64,000 nt of DNA from Sweltsa coloradensis (Eukaryota; Arthropoda; Insecta; Plecoptera; Chloroperlidae): assembly GCA_024449915.1 (NCBI GenBank), contig JAMZAV010002183.1, forward strand, positions 1 to 64,000. Reading direction: 5' to 3'. Shown one piece after another: positions 58,907 to 64,000 of this stretch. Positions within the stretch are counted from its first letter, which is position 1, and every line of letters begins with the position of its first letter. A program made the translations under genes and the position numbers. Below the pieces are notes generated by a model. That model was not told the DNA's origin. It saw only the letters and a list, made by a program, of their open reading frames with translations, and did not search any database.

Positions 58907-59248
58907 CTAGAAGAAACACTCGGTTCATGTGTTTCTCCCTGCTGTGACAACATAACCACCCACACCACAAGCAATACAAAACCTATCTAGAATTGAAGTA
59001 ATTCATATTCATGGTTGAAATAACTTTCAATAGCCATGGGAAAGTCTTTTCTTTGGCACGCATTGTCAGAATCAAATGATGGCTCAAAACGCTATTTTAC
59101 ACATCTCTAGATATCATATTACAAATTTGTGTTGACCCTTAAGCGTGATTTGTAAGATAAGTAGTAGGCCTAATTACATACTTGGTCCTAAACAAACAAT
59201 CTTCCAATCAGTCCAAAGCAAACTAAAGGCTCTATAACTTGCACTCAC

Positions 59249-59438
59249 CCATGATGTACATGCCATGCTTGGCTCGTGACAGCGCCACACACACTCGGTT
59301 CTCAGTCTTCAAGAAACCCACGTTGTTCTCGTCGTTGTTCCGGACCAGCGACAGCAAGATAATGTCGTTCTCTTCCCCTTGGAAGTTGTCCACAATCGTC
59401 ATCTGGACGTTCCTCAGAGCCAGGGACTTGCTGCGTTC
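59249..59438 (-). CDS. ZNFX1: ZNFX1 exon: helicase motifs V and VI
   Basis: 190 bp, acceptor TTCAG, donor GTGAGT. Encodes TIVDNFQGEENDIILLSLVR (motif V) and TENRVCVALSRAKHGMYIMG, whose VALSRAK is motif VI with the arginine finger. Both are intact, so the ATPase/helicase core is predicted functional up to here. Confidence 0.96.
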
Positions 59439-59588
59439 CTGAATCACGGGGGAGGCAAACACATGTCAAGGTCGTACGGCAGAGGGAGGGTTTAACTGGG
59501 TAACATACAACACATGGTCGATCGATATTGCAATATCAACCTTGTTTCCAATGCGAAAATGACAATGTTTTATTTTTGCTATAGTTTA

Positions 59589-61890
59589 TTGGATGAGCGT
59601 AGCAAGCGAAGTGAAGATTCCATTCTAAGCTACGTTTCTGTTTTTCTTTTTGTATTTTTGTGTGTTTGTGAACACGATTCCGACTAAACCAATACTCCAA
59701 TTGCAATGACATTTTCTGGAGGCCTTTGAAATCTCTGAACTCAGAACTGCCCCGTTTTTAGCGCAATCATAAAACTAGGAAAACGCTCAGTTGGATGCGT
59801 TGTTGAGCGAGCACCGGTACGTGCAACACGACCCGAGTACGACATTCCCATAATGCTACATACCAATAAGTCTTTAAGGTCTTGACCGATTTACCTGAAA
59901 ATTTGTAAAATAGGAGAGAATGGATAAAATCCACCGCCATCTAGAGGACCTTGACATCATTTCTTTGGGAAAACTATTTTAACTCTTGATTACTTCTAGG
60001 TGGCAGTACATAGTGACCAGAATTCTTGTGCGACTTTTCGTTGCCATGGTAACGTTACTTTTGTTAAAATGTAATTTCTATCTACACTACTTATCGTATC
60101 AAAATAAAATTAACATATTTGTGACCGGACGGACATTCTAAATGATTTGGCTACCTCAGATTTTGTCGCCGTTTAGTTTTAAAAAAAAAAACTTTAGATT
60201 AACTTTAATGTAACTTTATAACTTTTTGAACGATTTTGCCACAAAACTAATGGCATTCAATCGGGAACGAAACTTGCGATGGTCAAAATTTCAACTCGAT
60301 CCGAGCCTCCGTTCGACCGCTATCATGAGCCAAAAAAGCTGAGCGAGTTTCCGTTGCCATGGTAACCGTACTTTGTTATAATGTAATTTCCATCTACACT
60401 ACTTATCGAACCAAAATAAAAATAACATATTCGTGATCGGACGGACATTCTAAATGATTTGGCCACCTCAGATTTTGTCGCCGCTTAGTTTAAAAAAAAA
60501 ACTTTAGATTAACTTTAATGCAACTTTTTAACTTTTTGAACGATTTTGCCACAAAACTATACAGCAACCCGCCTAGGTGGTATGTACATGTGTGCAAAAT
60601 TTCAGGTCGATCAGAGAAACGGTGCGACCTGTATCGAAGCAGTAACAGAAAAAAAAAAAAAAAAAAAAAAAACAGACATTTGAGCCATAAGAGTCAAGTG
60701 GAGACGCTCGCTCAATTATTTCTCATAAAAATCGCAATTTTAGAATTTTTTTCAATTTTTAAACAATTTCTTTGACTTATTGAGCGAGCGAAGCGAGCGT
60801 CTCCACTTGACTCTTATGGCTCGAATGTCTGTTTTTTTTTTTTTTCTGTTACTGCTTCGATACAGGTCGCACCGTTTCTCTGATCGACCTGAAATTTTGC
60901 ACACATGTACATACCACCTAGGCGGGTTGCTGTATAGTTTTGTGGCAAAATCGTTCAAAAAGTTAAAAAGTTACATTAAAGTTAATCGAAAGTTTTTTTT
61001 TCAAACTAAACGGCGACAAAATCTGAGGTGGCCAAATCATTTAGAATGTCCGTCCGATCACGAATATGTTATTTTTTATTTTGATCCGATAAGTAGTGTA
61101 GATGGAAATTACATTATAACAAAGTCCCGTTACCAATGCATGCAACAGAAAGTCGCACAGCTTTTTTGGCTCATGATAGCGGTCGAACGGAGGCGCGGAT
61201 AGAGTTGAAACTTTGACCACCCGCCAGTTTCGTTCCCGATTGAATGCCATTAGTTTTGTGGCAAAATCGTTCAAAAAGTTATAACGTTTTTTTTAAAACT
61301 AAACTTTTTTTTAAAACTAAACGGCGACAAAATCTGAGGTAGCCAAATCATTTAGAATGTCCGTCCGGTCACGAATATGTTAATTTTATTTTGATCCGAT
61401 AAGTAGTGTAGATAGAAATTACATTTTAACAAAAGTAACGTTACCATGGCAACGAAAAGTCGCACAAGAATTCTGGTCACTATGTACTGCCACCTAGAAG
61501 TAATCAAGAGTTAAAATAGTTTTCCCAAAGAAATAATGTCAAGGTCCTCTAGATTCCATTCTCTCCTATTTTACAAATTTTCAGCTAAATCGGTCAAGAC
61601 CTTAAAGACTTATTGGTATGTAACATTATGGGAATGTCGTACTCGGGTCGTGTTGCACGTACCGGTGCTCGCTCAACAACGCGTCCAACTGAGCGTTTTC
61701 CTAGTAACACCTACATGCTTTATCCGATTGTAATGATTTTTTCACAGAACCTTAATTTTATGAATTCATATATTCGTGTGAAATTTGAGCGCAATCAAAA
61801 TTTTTTTTCTCATGACAATCGCAATTTTACGCTTTTTTTGTGTTTTAAAAAATAACGCTCATCCAACAAAGCGTTTGCGAAGCTTCCTAG
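59589..61890 (+). mobile_element. Helitron-like family A element containing two opposed family B copies
   Basis: Outer element: 5' TTGGATGAGCGTAGCAAGC at 59589, 3' CTAG at 61887-61890 before host T. Its interior is cut by family B insertions at 59775-60713 (minus-sense) and 60781-61704 (plus-sense). Between them 67 bp of family A sequence remains. All lies within the intron between the 59249 and 61931 exons. Confidence 0.78.
59775..61704. repeat. 1.93-kb inverted repeat formed by two family B Helitron-like copies
   Basis: The arms (939 and 924 bp) are near-identical and face each other across a 67-bp spacer. Each arm has its own internal ~350-bp direct duplication (GTTGCCATGGTAAC and GATTTTGTCGCCG segments occur twice). 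Both outer ends are the CTAG termini, the inner ends TTGAGCGAGCG. Confidence 0.85.
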
Positions 61891-61930
61891 TTAGAAATCA
61901 TGTTGGTAAATGCCGTTAGTAAGTACTCAC

Positions 61931-62074
61931 GTTGCGCAAGTAGAACATCTGTCCCGAGTATGTAGCAAGTATTGTGATGCGCTCTGGTGGGTAACCTTGT
62001 AACAACAAGTAGTGACACAGGCGAAGCAACATGTCCGCCTCGAATGTGTTGCGGCGGCTGTGGGTCTCTCCAAT
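61931..62074 (-). CDS. ZNFX1: ZNFX1 exon: helicase motif IV region
   Basis: 144 bp, acceptor TTCTAG, donor GTGAGT, phase 0 both sides. Encodes TFEADMLLRLCHYLLLQGY and ITILATYSGQMFYLRN, the IT(I/V)L..Y.GQ motif IV block of UPF1-like helicases. The Helitron-like element starts 40 bp beyond its donor. Confidence 0.95.
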
Positions 62075-62488
62075 CTAGAAACAAAATCTAATTAGGACAC
62101 TGTTAGTTGGAATGTAGTATGCAGTAGAAATTTCACAAATAAGTTTTTAAATTTTTCCACTTCAAAAACTAAAATTTAAACCTAACAAGAAATCACAAAA
62201 ATATTACATTAGAATTTTTAAATCCTTCACTTTAATACGTACTAGGATCGTACTACTACCACCGTTCCAAACTTTTAAACGTATGGTCCTCAACCTTGTT
62301 TATTGGGTTTGTTTGTGGTTTAGTTACCACAATTAAAAATTTGGAAATCAAATGCTTAGCTAATTTTGTGCCTCCAAAATGATGAATTATGATTAAATGA
62401 AATTAATTAAAATCTAACCACACAATTTCTATAGGCATTAACCTTCTACCAAGAAACTTGGAAAGATTATTTTGCAAGTCCCTCTCAC

Positions 62489-62760
62489 CTCTTGTTCCTT
62501 GTTGCTGTGAGTGAGAAAGAACAGGCTCTTGGTGACGCCCTGCACTGGTTTGTACTGCAGCACAGACTCGTGGTTGTACAGTTCCTTGTAGATGCTGGGC
62601 ACGATGAGGCTCGCGATCTCCGGCCTCATACGATGCTGCACCTTGAGCACCTCACAGTGGAGGCCGTTACGTAGCATCCGCTCGAACAGCGAGATGTCAA
62701 AGTGGAAGTCTCGAGCCAGCTTGTAGACGGCCGTTGTCGGGCGCAACTGCTGGTGGTCGC
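62489..62760 (-). CDS. ZNFX1: ZNFX1 exon: helicase motifs II/III to IV
   Basis: 272 bp, acceptor CGCAG, donor GTGAGA. Encodes DHQQLRPTTAVYKLA (motif III), FDISLFERML, VQHRMRPEIASLI and SLFFLTHSNKEQE. The H-Q-Q-L-R-P box and the QHRM.P block are diagnostic of the ZNFX1/UPF1/SETX subgroup of superfamily 1. Confidence 0.96.
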
Positions 62761-62877
62761 CTGCGGTGTTAAGATGCTGGATTAAAATAATACAACACCA
62801 GACATCCGGTTCCAACATGAGTTGGGTCGGTAGGTGACGAATCACCAATACCTCAGGCATCGGACTGTTCTTAGTTA

Positions 62878-63000
62878 TTTCTAGCCAGGTTCATCACATC
62901 CTCGTCTTCCTCGCCGTCTTCTATAACGGGCATTCCAACAAGCTCTCTCCATTTCTTTCTGTCATCCATGAAGTCTTCTTTCATTAATTCTTTTCCGTGA
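62878..63000 (-). pseudogene. RTE-like LINE tail fragment
   Basis: Minus strand reads DRKKWRELVG followed by an acidic stretch and VMNLARNN, the end of an RTE-type ORF2. Intronic. Confidence 0.75.
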
Positions 63001-63084
63001 TTTCCCTCTTTAAAATAAATAAAAATGCCAGATAAATTTGTATTTATATTCTGCCCACTCAGTACATAACTGCATTTTGAGTGG

Positions 63085-63185
63085 AGCACATTAAATTTAA
63101 AGCACACCAAGCCAACCCTGTAGGCGCCGACACCATCGACAAGCAAACAATGACCAACTTAAGACCAGTAATTTAAATAGGAAAC
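63085..63185 (-). repeat. SINE fragment (26651 family)
   Basis: Minus strand matches the GGTCATTG..GCTTGTCG and CTACAGGGTTGGCTTGGT body. Intronic. Confidence 0.65.
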
Positions 63186-63384
63186 ACAAGCCAAACAAGA
63201 TGGACATGATTCCACCCGCGGTGGTGCCAGAATTCACAAGGCTGATCTCGATCTACCTTCTAGAATATGTTACGTGCCCCGTTGGTAGAAGGGCTCCGGT
63301 CACAGTTTACACATTCCTGAGCCAAGAATTGAAGATCCGTTCAGGGAAATAATCAAACCCTAACTCAACTTTTGATGATCTTAC

Positions 63385-63468
63385 CAATGAGGATGAGATG
63401 TTGACAGTGGCTGGTGAGCGACACGACGATGTGCGACTCCATCACTTCTGCCGCCTCCTCCACGATTA
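63385..63468 (-). CDS. ZNFX1: ZNFX1 exon: helicase motif II (Walker B)
   Basis: 84 bp, acceptor TTGCAG, donor GTAAGA. Encodes VIVEEAAEVMESHIVVSL and SHCQHLILIG; VEEAAE is the motif II (DEAD-equivalent) box, with the first Glu in the Mg-ATP position. It is the most 5' exon visible. Walker A and the N-terminal domain must lie beyond the right edge. Confidence 0.95.
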
Positions 63469-63609
63469 CTGCAACACGAGAGCAAGACAGACCGGTTAAT
63501 CCATTTATTCTGCAAACTGTCGTGTATATGGTGTACATATGTGGATTCATAACTCATATAGATACAAGTTTTACAAACAAGAAATGTTTGAAATTACAAA
63601 TTCCATTAA

Positions 63610-63850
63610 AAAATACAATATCTTCTTTTCATATGCCCGCATTTTTGGCTTACTGGGCCATCATGCATTTCCTGGTTTTCCAGTAGACAGGCTTCTTTTT
63701 CCTCATAGTTCATGCCAAGTGGGAAGGGCATCAATTTTGTCTTTAAGACTTAAACATCTCATCAGATGCTCTCTGGTCTGTTCTTCCTTCCCACATAGAC
63801 TGCAGGTACTGTTATCGGTGATTCCTATCCGATGTAGGTGCTTTAAATAT
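63610..63850 (-). pseudogene. LINE 3' tail fragment (27001 family)
   Basis: Minus strand reads HLHRIGITDNSTCSLCGK, then EEQTREHLMRC, and after a shift EKEACLLENQEMHD, ending in the GCGGGCATATGAAAAGAAG UTR phrase. A truncated copy in a ZNFX1 intron. Confidence 0.75.
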
Positions 63851-64000
63851 AAAATACTCTTCTTATGTTTTTTTTGTTATTTAGGGCACGTCAACTGTTA
63901 GGTCAAAATCCGCCACTCTAGCCTAGGGGATATGGGGAGAAAATCCCATGCTGGTAAGAATTAGCCACGGGTAGGGGGAGGTTCTCAAGTAGTGGGTGTC

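Noticed and set aside
63765..63775. A further hammerhead core (CTGATGAG on the minus strand)
   Set aside because: No GAAA element or stems at the right spacing; it lies in a LINE tail coding sequence.

Overview
This is a eukaryotic, intron-rich, repeat-laden window and reads as an invertebrate genome, most likely an arthropod. The basis is GT-AG introns, a conserved animal gene spread over more than 31 kb, TAGGCCTA-rich spacer DNA, and many LINE, SINE, hAT, piggyBac, pogo and Helitron-like insertions. A hemipteran insect is my guess, not something the sequence proves.

Right half (about 32.07-63.47 kb, minus strand): one gene, the ortholog of ZNFX1 (NFX1-type zinc finger-containing protein 1). 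Eighteen coding exons join in phase at GT-AG sites and encode about 1,133 codons of the C-terminal part: helicase motifs from the VEEAAE box onward, a long run of Cys/His-rich NFX1 zinc fingers, a RING-like cysteine segment, an alpha-helical region, and a C-terminal RZ-type zinc finger ending at TAA (32073). The N-terminal part lies beyond the right edge. One exon (51051-51311) carries an in-frame TAG although the exons after it keep an open frame.

The introns hold most of the structure in this half: Helitron-like elements ending in CTAG before a host T, hAT elements with 8-bp target duplications, a TTAA-flanked piggyBac-like MITE, tRNA-derived SINEs, LINE fragments, and several very long inverted repeats. 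The largest is 1.93 kb, made of two opposed element copies nested in a third.

Left half (1-32 kb): mostly transposon-derived DNA with a few exon-like islands (2.4, 10.0, 13.8 and 20.1-20.5 kb, and three diverged copies of one unit at 11.6, 12.76 and 19.6 kb). It contains a LINE with reverse transcriptase and RNase H (27.0-29.3 kb), RTE-like and jockey/CR1-like LINE tails, a 1.94-kb TTAA-flanked element with a 152-codon ORF inserted in a LINE tail, and a pogo/Tigger-like element.

The most unusual object is a short dispersed repeat carrying a type I hammerhead ribozyme on the minus strand. It is intact at 15850-15891, where it caps a perfect 120-bp hairpin flanked by a 14-bp target duplication, and mutated at 13394-13432. 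It resembles the small hammerhead retroelements (retrozymes, Schistosoma SM-alpha) known from animals. No CRISPR array, rRNA or convincing functional tRNA gene was seen.
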